Under the pieces are notes generated by a model. The model was not told where the DNA came from and made no database searches. It saw only the letters and a list, made by a program, of their open reading frames with translations. Made by a program: the position numbers and the translations under genes. From Algoriphagus marincola HL-49 (GTDB lineage Bacteria > Bacteroidota > Bacteroidia > Cytophagales > Cyclobacteriaceae): a DNA stretch of 33,462 bases. Within the stretch, counting starts at the first letter, position 1; every line of letters starts with the position of its first letter. Of this stretch, positions 13,884 through 20,811 are shown one piece after another. Location of the stretch: positions 1 through 33,462 of the forward strand of contig LJXT01000028.1 of NCBI GenBank assembly GCA_001314815.1. Reading direction: 5' to 3'.

Positions 13884-14778
13884 TATTGATCCACTTGATA
13901 ATTTGCTCAAAATCATCTGGGTGAAACCACTGATAATCAGATTCTTTTCGAAACCAGGTCAGCTGTCTTTTGGCATAGCGTCTTGAATTACGCTTAAGTA
14001 ATCGGATAGCTTCCTCACGATCATACTTTCCTTCCAGGTATCCGAATATTTCTTGATAGCCTACAGTTTGAAGAGCATTCAAATGACGCTGTTCGAAAAA
14101 CTGCTCCGCCTCCTCAAAAAGTCCATTGGCGATCATTTGATCCATTCGCTGATCGATCCGTTGATAGAGTTCTTCTCGATCTCGCTCAAGTGCAATTTTT
14201 AAGATTCTAAAGGGTCTTTCCACTTTTTTTCTTTTCCTGAAAGAGCTAAAAGGTTTTCCTGTTCCTCGAATCACCTCCAAAGCCCGCATCAATCGCTGTG
14301 GGTTTTGAATATCCACTTGGCTGTAGTATTCTGGATCTGCTTTCTTGAGTTCCTCTTGCAGAAACTCCAGTCCATTTTCTTGGTAGTCACGAATCACCTC
14401 CTTTCGGAAAGTATCCGGAATATCCGGCATATCATCTAAGCCATCGGTGATAGCTTTTGCAAAAAGTCCCGAACCTCCGGTCATGATGGCAACAGATTTC
14501 TCCAAAAACAGATCCTCTAAAATTTGCAGGGCATCGCTTTCGAACTTTTTGACATCATAGTCTTCTGAGATTGAAACAGAATCGATTAAATGGTGTTTTA
14601 CCTCCGCTAATTCAAGGGAAGTAGGTTTCGCTGTTCCAATGGATAGTTCTCTGTAAAACTGTCTGCTGTCGCAGGATATGATTTCTGTATTAAAATTATT
14701 GGCTAGTTTTAGACACAATTCTGTTTTGCCCACAGCAGTAGGACCAACTATCAAAATCAGGGTCGGATTTTCGGACAA
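13861..14778 (-). CDS. miaA: tRNA dimethylallyltransferase
   Basis: It transfers a dimethylallyl group to N6 of A37 in tRNAs reading UNN codons, improving decoding fidelity. At 305 residues it is the usual length. Motifs: P-loop GPTAVGKTEL (12-21), ISCDSRQFYRELSIGTAKPT (about 34-53), GGSGLFAKAI, RLMRALEVIRGTGKPFS and the C-terminal RRYAKRQLTWFRK. The start is TTG 14778; the frame is closed by a stop seven codons upstream with no ATG, and the N-terminus fits the family. Its 3' end overlaps the convergent small membrane gene by 23 bases, and it is divergent from the REC-Hpt gene with a 45-base gap. Confidence 0.96.
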   Translation of the reverse strand: MSENPTLILIVGPTAVGKTELCLKLANNFNTEIISCDSRQFYRELSIGTAKPTSLELAEVKHHLIDSVSISEDYDVKKFESDALQILEDLFLEKSVAIMTGGSGLFAKAITDGLDDMPDIPDTFRKEVIRDYQENGLEFLQEELKKADPEYYSQVDIQNPQRLMRALEVIRGTGKPFSSFRKRKKVERPFRILKIALERDREELYQRIDQRMDQMIANGLFEEAEQFFEQRHLNALQTVGYQEIFGYLEGKYDREEAIRLLKRNSRRYAKRQLTWFRKESDYQWFHPDDFEQIIKWINIKLAESH

Positions 14779-14823
14779 TGGATCAGGAATTTTGATTTAC
14801 TTTCAAAAGTCCAAACTTATAGA

Positions 14824-15579
14824 ATGAAAAGCAAAAGCATACTAATCGTAGAGGATAACGACCTGAACCGGAAGTTTTTCGAAAATCTGATCGGTCAAAT
14901 CTGGGAGTTTGAAAGTGCTCTCAACGGACGTGAGGCTATCGAAATATTAGAAAAAAGGGATTTTGATTTGATTCTGATGGATATTCAGATGCCAGAAATC
15001 GATGGTATCACTGCCCTAAAAAGAATTCGAGAAAAAAATCTGAGTCTCAGTCCTGTCATTGCGGTAACTGCTTTTGCGGATGAAAGTGAACGGGATGTGT
15101 TTTTGAGTCAAGGCTTTGATGACTTTATCACCAAACCCATTCGTCCTAAGGAATTCATCCTGCAAATCCAGAAAACCATCAATGGTGAAAAACCAAAGAT
15201 ATTCAAAACTAAAAGCACCACTGATGTAGAAGCAGTGGTATTGGATAAGAAAGTTTTCAAACAACTTAGCAAATACAATAAACCGGATACTATACAGCAA
15301 ATCTACCGTGACTTCATGGAGGAAGCTGATCAACTACTTCCCGCTATAAATAGTGATTTTGCCGATGGGCTATACGAAGAAGTCAGCAAAAACTGCCACA
15401 TCATCAAGGGAAATGCCGGCACACTCGGAATCAATCGAGTGTATATAGCTGCCGCAAAAGCGGAAAAAGAAAGCCGACAAAATCAGATTTCTTCCCTCGA
15501 TAAATCATTGGCTGAAATGGAAAAAGAAATTATCATATTTGGAAAATATTTAGCAGAAGAAACTATTTTTAACCCATGA
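14824..15579 (+). CDS. Response regulator with C-terminal Hpt domain (REC-Hpt)
   Basis: This 251-residue cytoplasmic phosphorelay protein begins with a receiver domain (about 5-120): acidic pair E10/D11, phosphoacceptor D53 in LILMDIQMP, T82, K104. After a linker comes an Hpt domain (about 140-240) with HIIKGNAGTLG, phosphohistidine H192. Such pairs usually form the tail of hybrid kinases; here they are free of any kinase. There is no DNA-binding domain. It overlaps the next receiver gene by four bases (ATGA), so phosphate probably passes between the two. The sensor kinase is not in the window. Confidence 0.93.
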   Translation: MKSKSILIVEDNDLNRKFFENLIGQIWEFESALNGREAIEILEKRDFDLILMDIQMPEIDGITALKRIREKNLSLSPVIAVTAFADESERDVFLSQGFDDFITKPIRPKEFILQIQKTINGEKPKIFKTKSTTDVEAVVLDKKVFKQLSKYNKPDTIQQIYRDFMEEADQLLPAINSDFADGLYEEVSKNCHIIKGNAGTLGINRVYIAAAKAEKESRQNQISSLDKSLAEMEKEIIIFGKYLAEETIFNP

Positions 15580-15953
15580 GCGAAACAAAAAGAATATTAG
15601 TCGGCGAAGATAGTTCTATCATCATCAACCTTACCAAGAGTGTACTCGCATTCGAAAACTACGAAATGACTGCTGCCAAAAATGGCAAACAAGTTTTGGA
15701 AAAGTTTGAGAAAGAAGACTTTGATTTGATCCTAATGGATATCAGCATGCCTGTCTTGGATGGAATTGCCTGTACCAAGGAAATCCGGCAGATGGCCGAC
15801 GAAAAAAAGGCTAAAGTACCCATCATTGCCATCAGCGGCAATATTCATAACATGACCCATGATGAGTTCCGAAAGGCCGGCTTTGACGATTTTCTTCAGA
15901 AGCCTCTTGATTATGACCGCCTTTTGGCCACCGTCAAAAAATTCTTGAGTTAA
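15576..15953 (+). CDS. Single-domain response regulator
   Basis: A 125-residue stand-alone receiver domain: acidic E11/D12, phosphoacceptor D55 in LILMDISMP, S87 at the usual Thr/Ser site and K109 in FLQKP. It has no output domain, so it would act by protein contact or as a phosphate shuttle, probably with the Hpt domain encoded immediately upstream. The next gene's ATG follows its stop codon with no gap. Confidence 0.93.
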   Translation: MSETKRILVGEDSSIIINLTKSVLAFENYEMTAAKNGKQVLEKFEKEDFDLILMDISMPVLDGIACTKEIRQMADEKKAKVPIIAISGNIHNMTHDEFRKAGFDDFLQKPLDYDRLLATVKKFLS

Positions 15954-16232
15954 ATGGCAATTAAGTACACAAGGCATTTTTTGGACAAACTTGAAAACTT
16001 ATTCGCCTCCTCTGAGTATATTCTACGATACGAGAAGGGAAGTTTCAAGTCAGGATATTGCATTTTGAAAGACACCAAAATTGTGATTGTGAACAAATAC
16101 TTTCCACTGGAAGGTAAAATTAATGCCTTGGTAGACATCCTTGGCGAATTGCAGTTTAACCCTCAAGATTTTAAGGAAAAAGCTGTTCAGGACTTCCTAA
16201 AGGAACTACAACAAACACAACTGAAATTTTGA
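15954..16232 (+). CDS. Conserved-looking hypothetical protein
   Basis: A 92-residue soluble protein with no motif I recognise. It has an amphipathic N-terminal helix (FLDKLENLFASSEYILRYEKG), a central beta-like GYCILKDTKIVIVNKYFPLEGK and a helical C-terminus. It starts directly after the receiver gene's stop and overlaps the next gene by four bases (TTGA), so it is part of the same operon. Coding quality is good. No function is proposed. Confidence 0.8.
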   Translation: MAIKYTRHFLDKLENLFASSEYILRYEKGSFKSGYCILKDTKIVIVNKYFPLEGKINALVDILGELQFNPQDFKEKAVQDFLKELQQTQLKF

Positions 16233-16993
16233 ATATTCGCTTTTTAGGTACCGGTACCTCCCAGGGAGTTCCAGTCATAGGCTGTGACTGCGAGGTCTGC
16301 CGGTCGGTAGATTTCAGAGATAAACGATTTCGATGCTCTGTTCACATGGAAACAGAAGGCAAAAGCCTCGTGATTGACACGGGACCTGACTTTCGGATGC
16401 AAATGCTTCGAGCCGATATTCACCAACTTGATGCAGTCATCTATACCCACGAGCACAAGGATCACACCGCTGGACTAGACGATATCCGTCCATTTAATTT
16501 TCGCCAGAAGAAAGACATGCCTGTCTATGGTCGAAGTCAGGTACTCAATCAGATTCGTCAGGAGTATTCCTATGTTTTTTCGGAGAAAAAATACCCTGGA
16601 GTCCCTCAGGTTTTGCCGATTGAAATTGACGAAGAGACATTTGAAGTGGAAGGGATTACCATCAATCCCATTCCCGTGATGCATTATAAATTGCCGGTTT
16701 TGGGTTTTCGGGTGGGTGACTTCACCTACATTACCGATGCCAACTACATCTCTGAAGAATCCAAAAAGAAAATCAAAGGATCAAAAATCTTGGTCTTAAA
16801 CGCTCTTCAAAAAACTCCCCACCTCTCCCACTTCACCCTAGAAGAAGCCATCGAAATGGCACAAATGCTGGGAGCTGAGCAAACTTATTTCACTCATATT
16901 TCCCACAAGTTGGGACTTCATCGGGAGGTAGAAAGTGAGCTCCCTGAGGGCATTCATCTAGCTTATGATGGATTGATGCTATCTTTGCCTTGA
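16229..16993 (+). CDS. MBL-fold metal-dependent hydrolase (PhnP-like)
   Basis: This 254-residue metallo-beta-lactamase-fold protein carries the family opening FLGTGTSQGVPVIGC, metal ligands in THEHKDH (about residues 74-80), a D in VIDTGPDFR, YITDAN and a late THISHKLG histidine. An early CDCEVC cysteine pair also occurs in PhnP-type phosphodiesterases, which hydrolyse cyclic phosphates, but the substrate is not certain. TTG 16229 is taken as the start because the conserved GTGTSQG lies within ten residues and no ATG precedes it. The start overlaps the previous stop (TTGA), and its own stop overlaps the next ATG (TGATG). Confidence 0.9.
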   Translation: MNIRFLGTGTSQGVPVIGCDCEVCRSVDFRDKRFRCSVHMETEGKSLVIDTGPDFRMQMLRADIHQLDAVIYTHEHKDHTAGLDDIRPFNFRQKKDMPVYGRSQVLNQIRQEYSYVFSEKKYPGVPQVLPIEIDEETFEVEGITINPIPVMHYKLPVLGFRVGDFTYITDANYISEESKKKIKGSKILVLNALQKTPHLSHFTLEEAIEMAQMLGAEQTYFTHISHKLGLHREVESELPEGIHLAYDGLMLSLP

Positions 16994-18579
16994 TGCATTT
17001 AAATTATCATTTTCTTCGCTTCCTCTGCCCTCGGCTTCAGGAAATAATGCAAGGTTTTGTGGCAGTTGCCTGCTTTTCGCAAAACAAAGATGAGCTTGTC
17101 ATCGAATGGAAAAAAGAAGAGGAGACGCGGTTTTTGCGTGCACACTTTCTCCCCCCGCAGATTTACTACTCTTTCCCTGAAAACTTTCAGCGGGCCAAAC
17201 GAAATTCCATTGATCTTTTCCCTGAACTGATTGGTGAAAAAATAAAGTCCTGTCAGGTGTTGAGTTTTGAAAGAGCATTCTATTTCGAAATGGAATCAGG
17301 CATGATATTGCTTCTCAAACTTCATGGAAACCGAAGCAATATTCTGCTCTATGAACCCAATCAGGAATTCCCAATCCGAGTATTCCGAAATGCGCTTTTG
17401 GAAGATAAATCCTTGAATTGGAGAGAGCTCGAAAAATCCCTTGATCTCAGTCAGGAACAATTTGAAGCGCTCCAAGGCAATGCTTCTAAATTTCTCCCCA
17501 CCCTGGGTAAAATCCCCAGAGCATTTCTGCTCAAACAGGCTTATCCTGAGGCAAATTTGGAGGAAAAGTGGAGTCAAATGCAAGAAATGATTGACATGCT
17601 AGACAGTCCGATTTTCACTTTGGTTCAAGAGGATGAGGATGTCCGCCTTACCCTTCTTCCCAGCGACAATGCGATCGGTCAGTATTCTGACCCTTTGGAA
17701 GCTTTAAATGCGCTTTTTCACAAGGCTTTGGTGATTGGGGCTTTGGAAAAAGAAAAGAAGCAGCTGGCCAAAAATTATGCTGATCAAATCAAGCGAACGG
17801 AAAATTTCATCCAAAAAGCCAAGGCCAAATTGGAAGAACTTCAAAACTCACCTCCACCTGCACAGATTGCAGACGTAATCATGGCTAATCTTCATGAATT
17901 TTCTGATGGAGTACTGAGTAAAAATCTTTTCAACTTTTATACACAGGATGAAATCAAAATTACCCTCAAACAAAACCAGAAACCTCAAGAATTAGCGGCT
18001 AACCTTTATCGAAAAAGTAAAAACCGAGAGATCGAATGGAAGCAATTGGAGGAGGCGATTGCATCCAAAGAGAAAAGGCTATCGGAATTGCAACACTTGG
18101 CTGGCCAGGTGGAGCTGATGGAAGGATTTCGGGACCTGAAAGAATTTAAAAAGAATCATAAATCTGAAATCAAAGACGCTAAAAATCAAGAAAGTCTGCC
18201 TTTCAGACAATTCAATATTTTTGGATTGGAAGTTTGGGTTGGAAAATCATCCAAGGACAATGATGAGATGCTACGCAGGTTTGTACATAAAAATGATATT
18301 TGGCTACATGCAAGGCAGGCTCCGGGATCCCATACCATCATCCGAAATCCGGGAGGCAATAAGGTGGCAAATACTGTGTTGGAGCGTGCTGCATCGCTGG
18401 CAGCTTATTATTCTAAATTAAAAAATGAAAGCCTTGCTCCTGTAATTTATACAGAAGCCAAATATGTGAGAAAGATCAAAGGATCTGCTCCAGGCTCGGT
18501 CATGGTGGACCGCGAAAAAACCCTTTTGGTGAAACCTGAAGGTCCCAATCAGGAAATTTCGGGGGATATCAAGGACTGA
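16993..18579 (+). CDS. rqcH: NFACT-family ribosome quality control protein (RqcH/Rqc2 homologue)
   Basis: This 528-residue protein should bind stalled 50S subunits and direct addition of C-terminal alanine tails to the nascent chain. The order is an NFACT-N domain (about 1-160), a middle region with a long coiled coil (about 250-385), and an NFACT-R domain with HKNDIWLHARQAPGSHTII near residue 430-450, the family hallmark. ATG 16993 is chosen over the TTG one codon upstream because it forms a TGATG overlap with the previous gene. The extreme 3' end overlaps the convergent small membrane gene by 11 bases. The family call is firm; the tailing role is inferred from characterised homologues. Confidence 0.9.
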   Translation: MHLNYHFLRFLCPRLQEIMQGFVAVACFSQNKDELVIEWKKEEETRFLRAHFLPPQIYYSFPENFQRAKRNSIDLFPELIGEKIKSCQVLSFERAFYFEMESGMILLLKLHGNRSNILLYEPNQEFPIRVFRNALLEDKSLNWRELEKSLDLSQEQFEALQGNASKFLPTLGKIPRAFLLKQAYPEANLEEKWSQMQEMIDMLDSPIFTLVQEDEDVRLTLLPSDNAIGQYSDPLEALNALFHKALVIGALEKEKKQLAKNYADQIKRTENFIQKAKAKLEELQNSPPPAQIADVIMANLHEFSDGVLSKNLFNFYTQDEIKITLKQNQKPQELAANLYRKSKNREIEWKQLEEAIASKEKRLSELQHLAGQVELMEGFRDLKEFKKNHKSEIKDAKNQESLPFRQFNIFGLEVWVGKSSKDNDEMLRRFVHKNDIWLHARQAPGSHTIIRNPGGNKVANTVLERAASLAAYYSKLKNESLAPVIYTEAKYVRKIKGSAPGSVMVDREKTLLVKPEGPNQEISGDIKD

Positions 18580-18940
18580 TTCGCGGAGGATCAGGAGCTC
18601 GAAGAGAAATTTTATTGAACCCATTGACAAGAACTACTGTGCCAACTATCCCTGTAGCCCCACCCACATACAAAAGAGCTTTCCCTGCATCCGGATTACT
18701 GCCTAAAAGCTGACCGCCGATAATAGTTACCGTGTACCCAATAGTGGCAATAAAAATCCCTGTCTTTAACTGCTTTTTGGAATTATGAAGATTGAGTTGG
18801 ACCTCGTACAACTCCTGATCCATCTGGACAATAGATCTTCTTAAGGAGTCCAAATTGGCCTGTTGGGAGCTACTTTGAGCCCAGGAATTTGACATGGACA
18901 ATAAGCCCAAAAAAGTCAATGCAATAAAAAACCGACTCAT
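18569..18940 (-). CDS. Small exported/membrane protein, last gene of a LytS-LytTR operon
   Basis: This 123-residue protein has an N-terminal signal peptide, probably cleaved after SWA-Q (about 21-22), a helical, heptad-like stretch (about 28-60: NLDSLRRSIVQMDQELYEVQ) and two glycine-rich hydrophobic segments (about 62-80 and 88-106). No family is recognised. Its ATG lies one base after the LytTR regulator's stop, so it is co-transcribed and may be a membrane partner or target of that system. Confidence 0.78.
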   Translation of the reverse strand: MSRFFIALTFLGLLSMSNSWAQSSSQQANLDSLRRSIVQMDQELYEVQLNLHNSKKQLKTGIFIATIGYTVTIIGGQLLGSNPDAGKALLYVGGATGIVGTVVLVNGFNKISLRAPDPPRISP

Positions 18941-18941
18941 A

Positions 18942-19715
18942 CTATTGATTAATCCAGCTTTTGAATTCGTTTACACGCTCTCTTGCCACTACCAAGGCAT
19001 CTTCTGATTTGGCGTTCATGGCAAGGGCTAATCGTCCGTTAAGATAAGGCTTGATTTCGACCAAACCATCTAAATGAATAATCATTGAACGATTAATTCT
19101 ATAAAACTTTAACGGATCTAGCAAGTCGGACTCCAATTCACTTAGGGAATGATCGATTACATATCTCACTGAAGAACCTATTTCTACCAAGTAGGTCAAG
19201 CCTTCTTCTGCATAGAAATAAGCCACATTTTCAACCGGAATAAAGACAAATTTATTGCCCAGTTTAGTTAAAAACCTTTTCTTATAACTTTTTGATGTAT
19301 AATGCTTTACGATATTATTAATAAAGCTCTGATCCAGCGATGCAGTTTCAGAATTTGGATTGAATTTCTGAGCCTTCTGAAGAGCTTTCACCAACCTCTG
19401 TTCATCTATTGGCTTAAGTACATAATCCAGGCAATTATGGTCAAAAGACTGAAGTGCATATTCATCATAGGCCGTAATGAAAATTACGGGAATTTTCAAA
19501 TCAGCCATCCCTGTAAAGGCTTTGAAACTCAAACCATCTGCCAAATGTATGTCGCACAGTATCAAATCGTAATTGGAGATATTTACCAATTTGGTCCTAA
19601 ACTCGCGGACACTTTGAACAGAATCGATGACTTTCCAATCAGAAAAATTTTGTGAAACGATGGATTTGATTCGCTTCTGCGCTAGGGGTTCATCTTCGAC
19701 TAACAGTATTCTCAT
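18942..19715 (-). CDS. LytTR-family response regulator
   Basis: A 257-residue two-domain transcription regulator. The receiver domain has E7/D8, phosphoacceptor D55 in LILCDIHLAD, T81 and K101. The LytTR DNA-binding domain (about 148-250) includes NVAYFYAEEGLTYLV and DPLKFYRINRSMIIHLD, the usual core. The start lies inside the 3' end of the kinase gene (26-base overlap), so the kinase upstream is its partner. The target genes cannot be deduced; the adjacent small membrane protein is a candidate. Confidence 0.95.
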   Translation of the reverse strand: MRILLVEDEPLAQKRIKSIVSQNFSDWKVIDSVQSVREFRTKLVNISNYDLILCDIHLADGLSFKAFTGMADLKIPVIFITAYDEYALQSFDHNCLDYVLKPIDEQRLVKALQKAQKFNPNSETASLDQSFINNIVKHYTSKSYKKRFLTKLGNKFVFIPVENVAYFYAEEGLTYLVEIGSSVRYVIDHSLSELESDLLDPLKFYRINRSMIIHLDGLVEIKPYLNGRLALAMNAKSEDALVVARERVNEFKSWINQ

Positions 19716-20718
19716 AGCTTCCTATCAAAGGGAGTTTAACTTCAAAAATCTTTTCCCCATCAAGAATCTCGATGGAATGATCTAAAAACCTATATCTTTC
19801 AGAAATGTTTTGAAGACCTATTCCGGTAGATTCTTCTACCGCCATTTTTGGCTGCTTGGGATTACTCACTGTAAGATAGTCACCCTTGGTATATATTTCA
19901 ACCTGTAGCGGCTCTGTTTCTGTAAAGTAATTGTGCTTGACAGCATTCTCCACCAGTAATTGAAGGACTGCAGGTGGAATAAGTTTCGATTTACTTTCCT
20001 CTTCAATTTCCACTTTAAAGGAAAGCGATTGATCGAATCGAATAGAAAGCAAATCCATGTAATCATATAAAAATTTAAGCTCTTCTTTCAAGGTAATGAG
20101 TTCATTTACCTTGTTATTGAGCATGTAGCGATAGATAGAACTTAGCTTTTGTAAGTAGCTATCTGCCACTTGAATATTTTCATGAATCAGCACTGACAAA
20201 GCGCTGAGATTATTAAAGAAAAAGTGAGGGTTAAGCTGGGTATTGAGTGATTCCAATCTTGCCTCGGCGCTCAAAAGCTTAAGCTTTTCGGCCTCCAGAT
20301 TTTTCTCACTGAATTTTTTATTGAAATAATAGATCGCATTGACACAGTTGAGGAAGAGATTTACTCTGAAGAGAAACCCCAGGGTCAAGAGGAAGTTTTG
20401 TTTGGTCAAGTCGAAAGGACCTCCGAATATAGACCCGGTTGATTTGACTGAAATCAGTGCCAATCCTGTGATCAAAACAAAGCTTGATAAAAACTGAACT
20501 GCCAGGGGGTGTACTTTTTTGAAAAGCGGAAGGGTATTTCTTTCGATGAAATAATTCGCAAACCAAACGAGGTAAGACAGAATGATGATTAAGGGAAAAA
20601 GTTGATTTTTAGGAAGAGCAGCTTGGAATAATCTATCCCCATCCAATATGAGAATATTGAAAAAGGAATACAATCCCAAAAGTCCTGGATAAATGAATTT
20701 ATATCTATGGCTAAACAT
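19690..20718 (-). CDS. LytS/YesM-type sensor histidine kinase
   Basis: A 342-residue membrane kinase with four predicted membrane helices (about 9-27, 40-57, 75-93, 110-131), a short coiled coil (about 137-160), then a His_kinase domain: phosphohistidine H165 in QLNPHFFFNNLSAL, followed by an HATPase region with LLVENAVKHN and GIGLQNISERY. There is no large extracellular sensor domain, so the signal is probably sensed within the membrane. It overlaps the LytTR regulator by 26 bases. Confidence 0.94.
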   Translation of the reverse strand: MFSHRYKFIYPGLLGLYSFFNILILDGDRLFQAALPKNQLFPLIIILSYLVWFANYFIERNTLPLFKKVHPLAVQFLSSFVLITGLALISVKSTGSIFGGPFDLTKQNFLLTLGFLFRVNLFLNCVNAIYYFNKKFSEKNLEAEKLKLLSAEARLESLNTQLNPHFFFNNLSALSVLIHENIQVADSYLQKLSSIYRYMLNNKVNELITLKEELKFLYDYMDLLSIRFDQSLSFKVEIEEESKSKLIPPAVLQLLVENAVKHNYFTETEPLQVEIYTKGDYLTVSNPKQPKMAVEESTGIGLQNISERYRFLDHSIEILDGEKIFEVKLPLIGSYENTVSRR

Positions 20719-20758
20719 GCCCGCTGATTTCTTCCCCTAATAAAATAAATGAATGAAA

Positions 20759-20789
20759 AGCAAGGGTGGGGCAATGCCCTACCCCTGCT
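20759..20789 (-). terminator. Rho-independent terminator after the FAS1 gene
   Basis: A hairpin with about 14 paired positions and one mismatch (AGCAAGGGTGGGGC paired with GCCCTACCCCTGCT on the plus strand) around a tiny AAT loop, followed on the minus strand by TTTTCATTCATTTATTTT. It lies 23 bases past the FAS1 stop codon and upstream of the kinase gene on the same strand, so it separates the two units. Confidence 0.75.
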
Positions 20790-20811
20790 ATATGGTGGTT
20801 AAATAATTCTC

